A DNA stretch of 32,567 nucleotides from an uncultured Pelagibacteraceae bacterium (lineage in GTDB: Bacteria > Pseudomonadota > Alphaproteobacteria > Pelagibacterales > Pelagibacteraceae): NCBI GenBank assembly GCA_902531025.1, contig CACACV010000003.1:1-32567 (forward strand), read 5' to 3'. The notes under the pieces were generated by a model. That model saw nothing but the letters and a program-made list of their open reading frames with translations, made no database searches and had not been told where the DNA came from. A program made the translations under genes and the position numbers. Of the stretch, positions 9,002 to 19,852 are shown one piece after another. Positions within the stretch are counted from its first letter, which is position 1, and each line of letters opens with the position of its first letter.

Positions 9002-10218
9002 TTTAAATTAAAAATTTTCTTACATTTATTTAAAGATTCATTTAATTGATCAATATCTTCTCTGCTATTATAAACGCCAAAAGAAGCTCTTGCAGTTGCA
9101 GATAAACCTAACTTATCATGAAGTATTTGGCAGCAATGATGACCGGCTCTTATAGCTACACCATCCTCATCTAAAATTGTTGCTAAATCATGTGGATGTA
9201 TTCCTTCAACTGTAAAAGATATTACTCCACCCTTTTTTTTAGGATTTCCAACAATATTAATTGAATTGTTTTTTTTTAAAACTTCAATTGCATAATTTAA
9301 TAAATCTTTTTCGTGTTTCTCAATATTTTCAATTCCAATTTTTTCTAAAAATTTAATAGACTCATTAAACGCAATAACTTGAGCTGTTGCCATTGTCCCA
9401 GCTTCATATTTATTTGGTAAATCGCCATATGAAATTCCCTTTTTTTTTACTTCACCAATCATTCCGCCTCCACCTTGATATGGGGGCAGTTCTTCTAACC
9501 ATTTCTTTTTAGCATAAAGAATTCCTATGCCTGTAGGTCCATACATTTTATGCCCAGAAATTGCATAAAAATCACAGTCTAAATCTTGCATATCTAATTT
9601 TAAATGAGGTGCACCTTGGCAACCATCGACCAAAACAGGTATTCCTTTTGAATGAGCAAGAGAAACTATTTCTTTAACCGGTAAAATTGCACCAGTTACA
9701 TTTGATAAATGTGTTATTCCAATAATTTTTGTTTTATTAGTTATTTTTTTTTCAATACTTTCTAAAGTAACTTCACCATCATCATTTACTTCAGCAAATT
9801 CTATATTTATTTTTTTTGATTTTCTTAAAAAATGCCAAGGTACGTAATTCGAATGGTGTTCAAGTTCTGTAATTAAAACCTCATCTCCCTCATGTAAATA
9901 TTTTTGACCAAAAGTGTTTGCTACTAAATTTATTGCTTCTGTAGCTCCTTTGGTAAAAACTATCTCATTTTTATCTTTAGCATTAATATACTTTTGAACT
10001 GATGATCTTGTGTTTTCATATAAATTGGTTGCAGCTACAGCTAAATAATGAACACTTCTTCCAACGTTAGAAAATTCCTTTGTATAAAAGTCGTATATTC
10101 GATCAACTACCATCTTTGGTTTTTGGGCTGAATTAGCACTATCTAAATAAACTAAATCGTTATTTTGAATTTTATCATCAAAAATTGGAAATTCCTTTTT
10201 TATATTTTCTATATTCAT
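8998..10218 (-). CDS. sufS: Group II cysteine desulfurase SufS
   Basis: YLDSANSAQKP, GATEAINLVA, ISGHKMYGPTGIGILY, RAGHHCCQILH. Confidence 0.95.
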   Translation of the reverse strand: MNIENIKKEFPIFDDKIQNNDLVYLDSANSAQKPKMVVDRIYDFYTKEFSNVGRSVHYLAVAATNLYENTRSSVQKYINAKDKNEIVFTKGATEAINLVANTFGQKYLHEGDEVLITELEHHSNYVPWHFLRKSKKINIEFAEVNDDGEVTLESIEKKITNKTKIIGITHLSNVTGAILPVKEIVSLAHSKGIPVLVDGCQGAPHLKLDMQDLDCDFYAISGHKMYGPTGIGILYAKKKWLEELPPYQGGGGMIGEVKKKGISYGDLPNKYEAGTMATAQVIAFNESIKFLEKIGIENIEKHEKDLLNYAIEVLKKNNSINIVGNPKKKGGVISFTVEGIHPHDLATILDEDGVAIRAGHHCCQILHDKLGLSATARASFGVYNSREDIDQLNESLNKCKKIFNLK

Positions 10219-11462
10219 TCTTTAACACCAATCATATTCTTAATTAAATTTTTAATCTCTCGATCAGTAATTTTTTCAATAACGTCTAATAAAAATCCAT
10301 TTATCAGAAGTTCTTTTGCTTCCTTATAATTAAGGCCTCTGGTCATTAAATAAAATATCGAGTTTTCATTTAAGCTTCCTGATGCGGAGCCATGTGAGCA
10401 TTTTACATCATCTGCATAAATTTCCAGTTCAGGTTTTGCGTTAAACTCTGTTGTTTCATCAAGAAGAATAGCTTTGCTTAGTTGATATCCATCAGTTTTT
10501 TGGGCTTCTGAATTAACAAATATTTTGCCTTGGTACGCTGCTTTAGAACCATCTTCTAAAACGCTTTTAATTAGCTGGTAACTTTTGGTGTTCTCAGTTA
10601 AATGATTTATTGTTGTTCTAATTTCGTGATGTTTGTCTTTATTAAGAGAGAAGATGCCATTCACAAAAGCTGATGAATATTCTCCTTTTAAATTAGTATT
10701 AATTTCATTTTTAAAGAAATTTGATCCTGAAGATAAAATAAATGTCTCAGAAGTACTATTTTTTTTTTGCTCAATATTATTATAGGAATATTTTATGTTT
10801 TTGCTCTCGAATCTGTCAACTTTATAATTTTTTAAAATTGCATTTTCTTTTAAATCGAAGTTATAAAAAATATTTAAAAAATTTTTTTCAGAAGTATCGT
10901 TAAATAAGTCAATTAGTCTTAAAGAACTATCTTTATCTAGCTCAAAATTTAATCTTAAATTTATATTTTTAGACCAAATATTAGAGTTAGTTGTATGATA
11001 AATAATAAGTGGTTTTGCTAATTGATAGCCTTTTTTAATCACTACTTTAAAAGATTTATTGGTAAATGCATTATTCAAATCAGATAAAGAATTATTATTA
11101 TTAAATCTATCAATGGTTTCTGACTGATCAATTATTTCTATTTGGTTTTTTTTTTCGTAATCAAAATCAATTTTTTCAATCCTGCCATTTATAAAGACTA
11201 TTTTATTATGCTCTAGTCCATCTACGAATACTGAGGTATCAACTTTGTTTGTAGATGTATAATCATTATAAAAACTCAGTTCCCCAATATTTTTTTTTAT
11301 TATTTGACTAAGATCTGAAAATTTCCAATCTTCTTCTTTTCTATTTGGAAAACCTCTGTTTACAAAACTATCTAAAAAAAATTTTTTTATTTCAATATCT
11401 TTTTGAGATAAACTTAAGTTTTTAATAGTATTGTCAAAATCTTTTTGTAATTGTTCTTTCAT
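10215..11462 (-). CDS. sufD: Fe-S cluster assembly protein SufD
   Basis: FPNRKEEDWKFSDLS; KPELEIYADDVKCSHGSASGSLNENSIFYLMTRGL typical SufBD C-terminal core. Confidence 0.94.
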   Translation of the reverse strand: MKEQLQKDFDNTIKNLSLSQKDIEIKKFFLDSFVNRGFPNRKEEDWKFSDLSQIIKKNIGELSFYNDYTSTNKVDTSVFVDGLEHNKIVFINGRIEKIDFDYEKKNQIEIIDQSETIDRFNNNNSLSDLNNAFTNKSFKVVIKKGYQLAKPLIIYHTTNSNIWSKNINLRLNFELDKDSSLRLIDLFNDTSEKNFLNIFYNFDLKENAILKNYKVDRFESKNIKYSYNNIEQKKNSTSETFILSSGSNFFKNEINTNLKGEYSSAFVNGIFSLNKDKHHEIRTTINHLTENTKSYQLIKSVLEDGSKAAYQGKIFVNSEAQKTDGYQLSKAILLDETTEFNAKPELEIYADDVKCSHGSASGSLNENSIFYLMTRGLNYKEAKELLINGFLLDVIEKITDREIKNLIKNMIGVKE

Positions 11463-12197
11463 CTAATGAAAATTTTCGTACCCCTTTTTTTCTAATTCTA
11501 TAGCTAGATCTGGGCCTCCAGATTTAACAATTTTTCCATTCATCAATACATGAACAAAATCAGGTTTAATATACTCAAGCAACCTTTGGTAATGTGTAAT
11601 TATTAAAAATGAGTTTTTATTATTTCTTAATGTATTGACTCCAGCTGCAACAATTTTCAAAGCATCTATATCTAGTCCTGAATCTGTTTCATCTAAAATA
11701 GATAACTTAGGAGATAACATTGACATTTGTAAAATTTCATTTTTCTTTTTTTCTCCTCCAGAAAAGCCTACGTTTAATTGTCTATTCAACTTTTCTTCAT
11801 CAAATTTAAGTTCTTTTGATTTTTCTTTAACTAATTTAAGAAATTCAATAGCATCAAGTTCTTTTTCACCTCTTGCTTTCCTCACTGCATTTAATGAGGT
11901 TTTCAAAAATATATTTGTATTAACGCCAGGAATTTCTAGCGGGTATTGGAAAGCTAAAAAAATACCTTTATGAGCTCTTTCCTCTGTTTCAAGTTCAAAT
12001 AAATCTTTTTCCTCAAAAAGAACTTCTCCAGAGACTTCATATCCTTTTTTTCCTGATAAAATATTTGATAACGTGCTTTTACCAGATCCATTTGGTCCCA
12101 TTATAGCGTGAACTTCTCCAGGATTAATGTTAAGAGAAAATCCTTTCAAAATTTCTTTATTATCTATCTTTGCGTTTAATTTGTTTATTTTTAACAT
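11463..12197 (-). CDS. sufC: Fe-S cluster assembly ATPase SufC
   Basis: Walker A GPNGSGKST, signature NVGFSGGEKKKNEI, LDETDSGLD. Confidence 0.96.
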   Translation of the reverse strand: MLKINKLNAKIDNKEILKGFSLNINPGEVHAIMGPNGSGKSTLSNILSGKKGYEVSGEVLFEEKDLFELETEERAHKGIFLAFQYPLEIPGVNTNIFLKTSLNAVRKARGEKELDAIEFLKLVKEKSKELKFDEEKLNRQLNVGFSGGEKKKNEILQMSMLSPKLSILDETDSGLDIDALKIVAAGVNTLRNNKNSFLIITHYQRLLEYIKPDFVHVLMNGKIVKSGGPDLAIELEKKGYENFH

Positions 12198-13633
12198 TAG
12201 CCAACACTTCCTTCTAGACTGATTCCAACCAGTTTTTGAGCCTCAACTGCAAATTCCATAGGAAGCTGTTGTAAAACCTCTTTACAAAATCCATTTACTA
12301 TTAACCCTACGGCTTCTTCTGCGCTTAAACCTCTTTGTTGACAATAATGCAATTGATCTTCGCTTATTTTTGAAGTTGTTGCCTCATGAGCAATATTTGA
12401 CTCTGAATTTTTATTTTTTATGTAGGGTACTGTATGAGCGCCACACTTATTTCCCATTAGTAATGAGTCACATTGAGTATAATTGTTTGAATTATCAGCT
12501 TTTGATGAAATATCAACAAGACCCCTGTATGTCATATCAGAAAATCCTGCACTAATTCCTTTTGATATGATTTTACTTTTAGTATTTTTGCCTAAGTGGA
12601 TCATTTTAGTACCAGTATCTGCTTTTTGGTGATTGTTTGTTATTGCAATAGAGTAAAATTCTCCAACTGAATTATCACCTTTTAAAATACAACTTGGATA
12701 TTTCCAAGTAATTGCCGAACCTGTTTCAACTTGTGTCCAAGAAATTTTTGAATTTTTACCTTTGCATAAACCACGCTTTGTTACAAAGTTATATATTCCG
12801 CCCTTCCCATCTTTATCTCCTGGATACCAATTTTGTACTGTAGAATATTTTATTTCTGCATCATCAAGCGCAATCAATTCAACGTTAGCAGCATGCAATT
12901 GATTTTCGTCTCTCATTGGTGCTGTACAACCTTCTAAATAACTTACATAACTTCCTTTATCTGCTATGATTAGAGTTCTTTCAAACTGTCCTGTATTAGA
13001 AGCATTTATTCTAAAATAAGTCGATAATTCCATAGGACATCTTACTCCCTCTGGAATGTATGCAAATGAGCCATCAGTAAAAACAGCAGAATTAAGAGTA
13101 GCAAAAAAATGATCTGTTATTGGAATTACAGATCCTAAATATTTTTTAACCAATTCAGGATGATTTTGAATTGCTTCAGATATTGGACAAAAAATAATTC
13201 CATGCTTGGTTAATTCCTCTCTAAATGTAGTAGCGACAGAAACTGAGTCAAATACAGCATCAACTGCGATTCCATTCAATCTTTTTTGTTCTTGAAGTGG
13301 TATACCAAGTTTTTTATAAGTTTCTAAAAGTTTCGGATCTAATTCATCTAAATTTTTTGGTTTATCATCCATACTTTTTGGTGCTGAGTAATAATACAAA
13401 TCTTGGTAATCGATTTTTGGATACTTAGGTTTTTGCCAATCAGGTTCTTTCAATTGCTTGAATCTTTCGAATGCTTTTAATCTAAAATTAAGCATCCACT
13501 CAGGTTCTTTTTTTATATTTGATATAAATTTAATAACATCTTCATTTAATCCTTTCGGAGCTTTAATATTTTCTATATCAGTTGAAAAACCGTATTTATA
13601 ATCTTTTAATTTTTCTATTTCTTTTTCTCTCAT
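12197..13633 (-). CDS. sufB: Fe-S cluster assembly scaffold SufB
   Basis: [51 protein letters not shown]. Confidence 0.96.
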   Translation of the reverse strand: MREKEIEKLKDYKYGFSTDIENIKAPKGLNEDVIKFISNIKKEPEWMLNFRLKAFERFKQLKEPDWQKPKYPKIDYQDLYYYSAPKSMDDKPKNLDELDPKLLETYKKLGIPLQEQKRLNGIAVDAVFDSVSVATTFREELTKHGIIFCPISEAIQNHPELVKKYLGSVIPITDHFFATLNSAVFTDGSFAYIPEGVRCPMELSTYFRINASNTGQFERTLIIADKGSYVSYLEGCTAPMRDENQLHAANVELIALDDAEIKYSTVQNWYPGDKDGKGGIYNFVTKRGLCKGKNSKISWTQVETGSAITWKYPSCILKGDNSVGEFYSIAITNNHQKADTGTKMIHLGKNTKSKIISKGISAGFSDMTYRGLVDISSKADNSNNYTQCDSLLMGNKCGAHTVPYIKNKNSESNIAHEATTSKISEDQLHYCQQRGLSAEEAVGLIVNGFCKEVLQQLPMEFAVEAQKLVGISLEGSVG

Positions 13634-14053
13634 CTAATTAAATCTTGTTTGATTGATTAAATCTTCTAATTTTTTTTTTTTAAAAAAGTCGCATATATGA
13701 TCTTCTAGTTCTTCCCAGAAATCATGAGTAATACATTTTGATGATCTTCCATTACATCCTTCTTTTGAATTTTTTTTACATCCAATGGTTTTTATTTTTT
13801 CATCTACTGCTAATAAAATGTCAGAAATTTTTACTTCTGATGCTTTTTTGTTTAAAATATATCCACCTTTTTTTCCTCTAATACTTTTTACGATGTTGTT
13901 TTTTTTTAACTTTAAAAATAGTTGCTCTAAATAGACTAACGATATCCCTTGTCTTAACGATATATCTCTAAGCGTCACTGGATCTTTCGTATTAAATTTT
14001 GCAAGATCAGTGAGTGCCATTACAGCATATCTACTTTTACTTGATAATTTCAT
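13634..14053 (-). CDS. iscR: Rrf2 family regulator, IscR-like
   Basis: KLSSKSRYAVMALTDLA wHTH; three Cys and His ligand set GCKKNSKEGCNGRSSKCITHDFWEEL. First gene of the suf operon, abutting sufB. Confidence 0.92.
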   Translation of the reverse strand: MKLSSKSRYAVMALTDLAKFNTKDPVTLRDISLRQGISLVYLEQLFLKLKKNNIVKSIRGKKGGYILNKKASEVKISDILLAVDEKIKTIGCKKNSKEGCNGRSSKCITHDFWEELEDHICDFFKKKKLEDLINQTRFN

Positions 14054-14073
14054 ATTTTCCGCAATTCATGGGC

Positions 14074-14101
14074 TTTATATATACCCGACTATTTTAGTCA
14101 A
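14074..14101 (-). promoter_or_regulatory. Sigma70-type promoter of iscR-suf operon
   Basis: Minus strand: TTGACT (14101..14096), 16-bp spacer, TATAAA (14079..14074), upstream of the iscR ATG at 14053. Confidence 0.6.
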
Positions 14102-14105
14102 GTTT
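14081..14105 (-). promoter_or_regulatory. IscR type-1-like operator
   Basis: Minus strand AAACTTGACTAAAATAGTCGGGTAT against E. coli type-1 consensus ATASYYGACTRWWWYAGTCRRSTAT as recalled: 24/25 positions agree. Overlaps the -35 and spacer of the iscR promoter. Confidence 0.75.
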
Positions 14106-14182
14106 AAACATATTTTAAGAGCTTGCTTTTTGTCGCTCAATTTTGGTAGAAAAATGTAATTTTTTTTTGAGATTAATAATCA

Positions 14183-14848
14183 ATGACATCTAAAGATAAC
14201 AAAATTGCAGAAGTATTTATTCCTGGGCCCGCAGGAAGACTTGAAGCAAAATATTATAGAAGCAAAAAAAATACTTCGCCTATATGTTTAGTATTACATC
14301 CACATCCTCAATACGGGGGTACAATGAATAATAAAGTTGTAGTAGATACTTTTCAAACCTTTATGAACAATAATTTTTCTGTTTGCAGAGTAAATTTCAG
14401 AGGAGTTGGAAAAAGCGATGGTGAATTTGATAATGGTCAAGGGGAATTAGCTGATGCTGCGGCAGCTCTTGATTGGTTAGAAAAAGAGAATTTTGATAAT
14501 TCGCAATGTTGGATTTCTGGATTTTCATTTGGATCTTTAATAGCAATGCAATTATTAATGAGGAGACCAGAAATTAATAGATTTGTTGCAATATCTCCTC
14601 AACCAAACGTTTATGATTTTTCATTCCTTACGCCTTGCCCTACTTCAGGAATTATAATAAGTGGCAAGAAAGATGAGTTAGTTCCATTTGAAAGTATAAA
14701 CGAATTAAATAAAAGATTAAGTGCTCAAAAAGGTATTAAAGTAGAATTTGATATAATTGCAGATACCAATCATTTTTTTTCAAACGCAGATGACAAGCTT
14801 ATTAAATCACTTAATAAATATATAACAAAAGAAACAGCACTTTATTAA
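14183..14848 (+). CDS. Alpha/beta hydrolase (COG2945-like)
   Basis: LVLHPHPQYGGTMNNKVV, VNFRGVGKSDGEFDNGQGE, SGFSFGSLIA nucleophile elbow, DTNHFF. Confidence 0.88.
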   Translation: MTSKDNKIAEVFIPGPAGRLEAKYYRSKKNTSPICLVLHPHPQYGGTMNNKVVVDTFQTFMNNNFSVCRVNFRGVGKSDGEFDNGQGELADAAAALDWLEKENFDNSQCWISGFSFGSLIAMQLLMRRPEINRFVAISPQPNVYDFSFLTPCPTSGIIISGKKDELVPFESINELNKRLSAQKGIKVEFDIIADTNHFFSNADDKLIKSLNKYITKETALY

Positions 14849-15999
14849 TAATTTTTTACCAATACACCTCCTGTGCATGGTTTCTTGCATCCAGTAGTTT
14901 TAGGGAAAGAAATTGATAGATTAAGGAAAGATCTAATTGCCAAAAAAGCAAAAGCTTGCGACTCTATAAAATCACCATCAATATTGTGTTCATCAATTAT
15001 TTGAAATTTATTATATCCGATTTTTTCTAATATATTTTTTTTTAAAAGATCCATTAAATATTTATTTTTTCTTCCTCCGCCACAAACTATTATGTTTGGA
15101 AATAAATGGTCATCCAAAACATATTCATTTTCATCTAATAATTTTTTTAAACTTTTTGTAATAATTTCTACAGTAAAGTTTGTTATTGTTGAAGCTCCAT
15201 CTTCCAATGAAAGACCTCTAGCAAATGAAATATCAAAATCTTTTATATCTAAAGAATTATTAAATGTAACTCCAAAATTATCCAGTGCTTGTTCTAATAT
15301 TAATTTATTTGTTATTCCAGATTTAGCAATAAGTCCATTTTTATCATATTTTTTTTTTGAATGTTTTCTTACCCATTCATCAATTAAACAATTTCCTGGT
15401 CCTATATCGCTAGCAAACATATCTTTATCAAGAGCATGGAAGCAAGTTACATTGGTAATTCCTCCTATATTAATAAATATTACGGGTATACTATTTCCGT
15501 AAACTTTATCTCTTAAACTTTGATGAAAAATCGGTGTTAATGGTGCTCCTTGTCCACCATTCTTTAAATCATTTTTTCTAAAATCATAAATAACTGTTTT
15601 TTTTGAAAGTTGAGATAATAGTTTTCCATCACCCAATTGTACTGAAATTTTTTCTTCTGGATTATGAAATATGGTTTGTCCATGAAAACCTATAATCTCT
15701 GGCCTAGAAATTGGAAATCTTTTAACTGATTGACTCAAATCATTTACCACTTTTGCATGAAACAAAGTGATCTTCTTTTCTAATAACTTAAGCTCTTTTG
15801 ATAGCTTTTTAAGATCTGCTGAAGTAAATATTTTATCTCTAATAATGCTTATATTTTGATAAAGTTCCCTATCATACTCATAATATCTGTTAAAATTCTC
15901 ATCATATTGAATCCCATCAATTGAAGATATAATTGAAGCATCTACTCCATCCATAGAAGTACCGCTCATAAGGCCTAATGCTGTATATATCTTTGCCAT
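14845..15999 (-). CDS. anmK: Anhydro-N-acetylmuramic acid kinase
   Basis: ALGLMSGTSMDGVDASII, GFHGQTIFHNP, NIGGITNVT, DIGPGNCLIDEW. Confidence 0.95.
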   Translation of the reverse strand: MAKIYTALGLMSGTSMDGVDASIISSIDGIQYDENFNRYYEYDRELYQNISIIRDKIFTSADLKKLSKELKLLEKKITLFHAKVVNDLSQSVKRFPISRPEIIGFHGQTIFHNPEEKISVQLGDGKLLSQLSKKTVIYDFRKNDLKNGGQGAPLTPIFHQSLRDKVYGNSIPVIFINIGGITNVTCFHALDKDMFASDIGPGNCLIDEWVRKHSKKKYDKNGLIAKSGITNKLILEQALDNFGVTFNNSLDIKDFDISFARGLSLEDGASTITNFTVEIITKSLKKLLDENEYVLDDHLFPNIIVCGGGRKNKYLMDLLKKNILEKIGYNKFQIIDEHNIDGDFIESQAFAFLAIRSFLNLSISFPKTTGCKKPCTGGVLVKNY

Positions 16000-16046
16000 T
16001 CTTATTTTTTTTTATCAAATATTGTATATTGTAGAACTATAGACCT

Positions 16047-17270
16047 ATGAATAAATTTTTAAAAGAATTTAAAGATAGAGGATATTTCTACCAATGTACT
16101 AATGAGAATGAGTTATCTGACTTATTAGATAAAAAAAGTATAAATGCTTATATTGGTTTTGATAGTACTGCTCCCAGTTTGCATGTTGGAAGTTTGATGC
16201 AAATTATGTGTCTAAGACTATTACAAGAGCACGGGCACAGACCAATCGTATTATTGGGAGGCGGTACCACAAGAATTGGCGATCCATCTGGCAAAGATGA
16301 AACTAGAAAAATTTTATCTGAAAAAAAAATTGAGCAAAATATAAATAACATTCAAAAAGTATTTAAAATTTTTTTGAAAACAAATAATCCAAAATTAAAA
16401 CCAATTTTTGTAAACAATTATAAATGGTTAGGAAAATTAAATTATATTAAATTTTTAAGAGAAATAGGAAGACATTTTACTATTAATAAAATGTTGAGTT
16501 TTGATAGTGTAAAGTTGCGCTTAGAAAGAGAGCAATCTTTAAGTTATATGGAATTTAACTATATGATTTTACAGGCATATGATTTTCTTGAACTTAATAA
16601 AAGTAAAAATTGTTTAATGCAAATAGGTGGGTCAGACCAATGGGGCAATATAGTTAATGGTGTAGAACTGATTAAAAGACAATCTGGAAATCAAGTTTAT
16701 GGTCTAACAACACCTTTGATAACTCTAGCATCCGGAACAAAAATGGGAAAAACTGAACAAGGAGCTGTTTGGTTAGATAAAAAAATGTTGTCTCCTTATG
16801 ATTACTGGCAATTTTGGAGAAATACTGATGATAGAGATGTAATTAAATTTTTAAAAATGTTTACTACAGTAACTTTAAATGAAATTGAAAAAATTAAAGA
16901 TAATAATATTAACAATTTAAAAGTAATACTTGCTAATAAAACTACAGAAATGTTGCATGGAACAAAAGCTGCAAAAGAATCTGAAAAAATGGCTACATCT
17001 ACATTTAAAGACAACTCTTCAGGAGAAAATTTACCAAATATCAAAATTAACAAAGAAATTTTGAATAATAATATTGTTGAACTAACAGCTAACGTAACAA
17101 AAGATATTTCAAAAAGTGAAATAAGGAGAATGATTAAAGCAAATGGGATTAAAATAAATAATCAATTAGTAAATGATGAAAAATTCCTTATTAATAATAA
17201 ATTATTTATAGAAAAAGGATTTATAAAGTTATCTATAGGTAAAAAGAGACATTATAAAATTATAATTTAA
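16047..17270 (+). CDS. tyrS: Tyrosyl-tRNA synthetase
   Basis: YIGFDSTAPSLHVGSL (HIGH-like), GGSDQWGNIVNG, GTKMGKTEQGAVWL (KMSKS-like), C-terminal S4-like domain. Confidence 0.96.
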   Translation: MNKFLKEFKDRGYFYQCTNENELSDLLDKKSINAYIGFDSTAPSLHVGSLMQIMCLRLLQEHGHRPIVLLGGGTTRIGDPSGKDETRKILSEKKIEQNINNIQKVFKIFLKTNNPKLKPIFVNNYKWLGKLNYIKFLREIGRHFTINKMLSFDSVKLRLEREQSLSYMEFNYMILQAYDFLELNKSKNCLMQIGGSDQWGNIVNGVELIKRQSGNQVYGLTTPLITLASGTKMGKTEQGAVWLDKKMLSPYDYWQFWRNTDDRDVIKFLKMFTTVTLNEIEKIKDNNINNLKVILANKTTEMLHGTKAAKESEKMATSTFKDNSSGENLPNIKINKEILNNNIVELTANVTKDISKSEIRRMIKANGIKINNQLVNDEKFLINNKLFIEKGFIKLSIGKKRHYKIII

Positions 17271-19852
17271 TTCTTTTTTAATTTGTCCAAGGTTCTTGTA
17301 ATAAATCTAGGAGTAAGTGTTTTTATAGGATTTACAGTTGTTTTAAGATCTTTAGGTGGGCCTTTTATTTTAAAACTAACTCCAAAAACACCTTCTCCTA
17401 TTTTTTTACCCACTAATAATTCGCCTACTAAAGGTAATTTAGCTATAGATTTATTAATCGTAGTCGCAGGAACTAGGGTGCCTCTTAAACTTGTTATTTT
17501 ATTTTTTTCTATATACCCTTTCATTAAAATCGAAATTGCAGGTCCTATCGCATACATTTCTTTGATTTTTATTAAATTTTTTTCAGATTTATAATCCATC
17601 TCAAAATCATCAAATCTTATTCCTTCACCTGTTAGAAGATCGGCTATTCCCTGTAAAGATGCCAATGTTAATATTTTTGCTAAAACTGGTACTTCTTTAA
17701 TTTTAAAATCATAAATTTTTAAATTTGAACTTGCGATATTATTTTTTTCAATCGAACTATATGAAAGACTTCCATTATTAAATCCTTTTATAAAATTATA
17801 ATTCTGTATAAAAGGTCTAGGATTTTCTATATACAAGTTAGTTACTTTCTCTTTGTTTGAATTAGTTTTAATATTTAAATTAAAATCATTTTTATTATTT
17901 AATTTAGCAGTAATATTTCCATATTTAATAATGTTATTTTCTACAGTAAAACTTCCATTAATTTTTTTTAAATAATCATTATCATCAATAAAAAAACTAT
18001 CAAAATTTAATATGATTTCGCTATTAAAATTTTTAAATCTTTTTAAAAAACTATTATTTGTATCTCCACTAAGTAAATTTTTAATTATAAATTTTCCATC
18101 AAAATTCGTACTAGAAAGATTAAATTTATCATTACTTTTTAAAATAGTTAGATCGTTCAGTTTTTTGTTGTTACTTAAAAATTTTAATTTTAATTTATCT
18201 AAATCAGCAACTTTGTAATTATCTGTTAAATGTAGGTTTGATAAGGATATGTTATTTTGATTTTCTAAATAATTTATTTTTTCAATTTTAATTTCTTTAT
18301 TTTCAAATAATTTTCCATTAAATTCTACTTCTGAAATAGTACCTTTTTTCTTTATATAACCTATATCTTCAAGCAATATTTTATTGGCATCCAATGAGAT
18401 CTTAGAATTTAATTTATAAGTATTTTTGTTTTTGATTAATTTAAAGTCAAATTTATCATATTTGGTATCAAGAGAATATAAACCACCTGAATTTAATTTT
18501 AAATTTTTATTTGAATAGTCTAATTCAATTTTGTTATTTTTTGTTTTAAGAATATTTTTATAATCAGGAAAAAATTTTTTTAATTTAGAAGATTTTAAAT
18601 TAATCAACATTTCATCTAAGTTTAGCTGAGATTTTATATTTAAATCTTTAACTTTATTTTTATCATTAATAAGAAAATTAATACGACTTAATGATCCAAA
18701 TTTTAAATTTTGGTCTTTTATAAATTCATCAATATTTTTAAAATATTTCGATATTTCTGTAGAGTTTATAATGTTATTTTCATTTTTGACTAAAGCTTTA
18801 ATTATAAAATCTTCATCGTTATTCTTAATAATTTTTATAGTTATTTTGTCATTTTTATTATTTTGATAATTATTATTTAAATAAGAATATCCACTATCAA
18901 TATTAACTTCCAAGTAATTTTTTTTATAATTTGTTTTAATAGAACCTTTTTGAAGTGATATTAAATTTTGAATTTTATTACTTATGAAAATTTCGTCAAA
19001 ATTGACCTCGGAAACTATATTTAGATCTTTTATTTCTCTGTTTGAATTTATTTTAAACTTAAATTCATTTCTTGTTTCTGCTAAAATATTTTTATTTTCT
19101 AGAAAATTTGTTTCAAAATTAAAAATTTTTGTAAAATATTTTGGATTTATAAGTTCTTTTTTGTTAGCTATATCTCCTTGTATTTCATAATTTTTATTGA
19201 TTTTCTTTATTATGATTTTTTTTGAATTAAAATTTATTCCTTCGCTATTAAATTTTGTATTTTCAATAATATATGTATTATTTTTAATATTTAAATCAAA
19301 ATCAATTCCTTCTATTTTATATTGATTTAATAAATTTAATTTAGCTTCTCTGATATTTGCATTTACATCAAAAAGATACTCAATTGTGTCTTTATTGCTA
19401 AAGTTTATATTAATTTCTGCTGTGATATTTCCATCTTTAATTTGATTAAAAAATAATACTCTTGGAATATTAAATTTGTAAGAATTGATAAAGTCTGCAA
19501 ATTTTTTAATCTTATTTTTATCTGTTAAAATTTTTATTTTTTTAATTGCATTTTCTTTTCTTAAAAATTTTAAAATATCTAGATTTAAGTCTATTCGAGA
19601 AAGATTAATAAATTCTTTATCAATAAAAATTTTTGAATTTTGTGTTGTAATATTTATAGACTTTTCCTTTACATTTAATGTAAAAAATACATCGCTTATA
19701 TTTAATGATAATTTTGGATTAACTTCTTTTATTTTGTCGATAATCAAATCATTGAATCTTTCTGTTTTTATTCCGTAGATGCTTAAATAAATTAAAATAG
19801 TAGCTATTGTTCCTAAAGTTATAAGTGAAGAATATATTAAATATTTACGCAT
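17267..19852 (-). CDS. AsmA-like C-terminal / DUF3971 (YhdP-like) envelope protein
   Basis: 861 aa; N-terminal TM segment, long beta-rich Asn/Lys-rich repeats, C-terminal LASLQGIADLLTGEGIRFDDFEMDYK...ATTINKSIAKLPLVGELLVG. Confidence 0.8.
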   Translation of the reverse strand: MRKYLIYSSLITLGTIATILIYLSIYGIKTERFNDLIIDKIKEVNPKLSLNISDVFFTLNVKEKSINITTQNSKIFIDKEFINLSRIDLNLDILKFLRKENAIKKIKILTDKNKIKKFADFINSYKFNIPRVLFFNQIKDGNITAEININFSNKDTIEYLFDVNANIREAKLNLLNQYKIEGIDFDLNIKNNTYIIENTKFNSEGINFNSKKIIIKKINKNYEIQGDIANKKELINPKYFTKIFNFETNFLENKNILAETRNEFKFKINSNREIKDLNIVSEVNFDEIFISNKIQNLISLQKGSIKTNYKKNYLEVNIDSGYSYLNNNYQNNKNDKITIKIIKNNDEDFIIKALVKNENNIINSTEISKYFKNIDEFIKDQNLKFGSLSRINFLINDKNKVKDLNIKSQLNLDEMLINLKSSKLKKFFPDYKNILKTKNNKIELDYSNKNLKLNSGGLYSLDTKYDKFDFKLIKNKNTYKLNSKISLDANKILLEDIGYIKKKGTISEVEFNGKLFENKEIKIEKINYLENQNNISLSNLHLTDNYKVADLDKLKLKFLSNNKKLNDLTILKSNDKFNLSSTNFDGKFIIKNLLSGDTNNSFLKRFKNFNSEIILNFDSFFIDDNDYLKKINGSFTVENNIIKYGNITAKLNNKNDFNLNIKTNSNKEKVTNLYIENPRPFIQNYNFIKGFNNGSLSYSSIEKNNIASSNLKIYDFKIKEVPVLAKILTLASLQGIADLLTGEGIRFDDFEMDYKSEKNLIKIKEMYAIGPAISILMKGYIEKNKITSLRGTLVPATTINKSIAKLPLVGELLVGKKIGEGVFGVSFKIKGPPKDLKTTVNPIKTLTPRFITRTLDKLKKN

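Noticed and set aside
11635-11973. Plus-strand ORF of 112 aa
   Set aside because: Antisense to sufC; shadow of the ABC ATPase.
15092-15502. Plus-strand ORF of 136 aa
   Set aside because: Antisense to anmK; Phe/Ser-rich shadow ORF.
17283-19778. Several plus-strand ORFs of 68-103 aa
   Set aside because: All antisense within the AsmA-like gene, with hydrophobic Phe/Leu/Ser-rich composition expected from the complement of Lys/Asn-rich coding.
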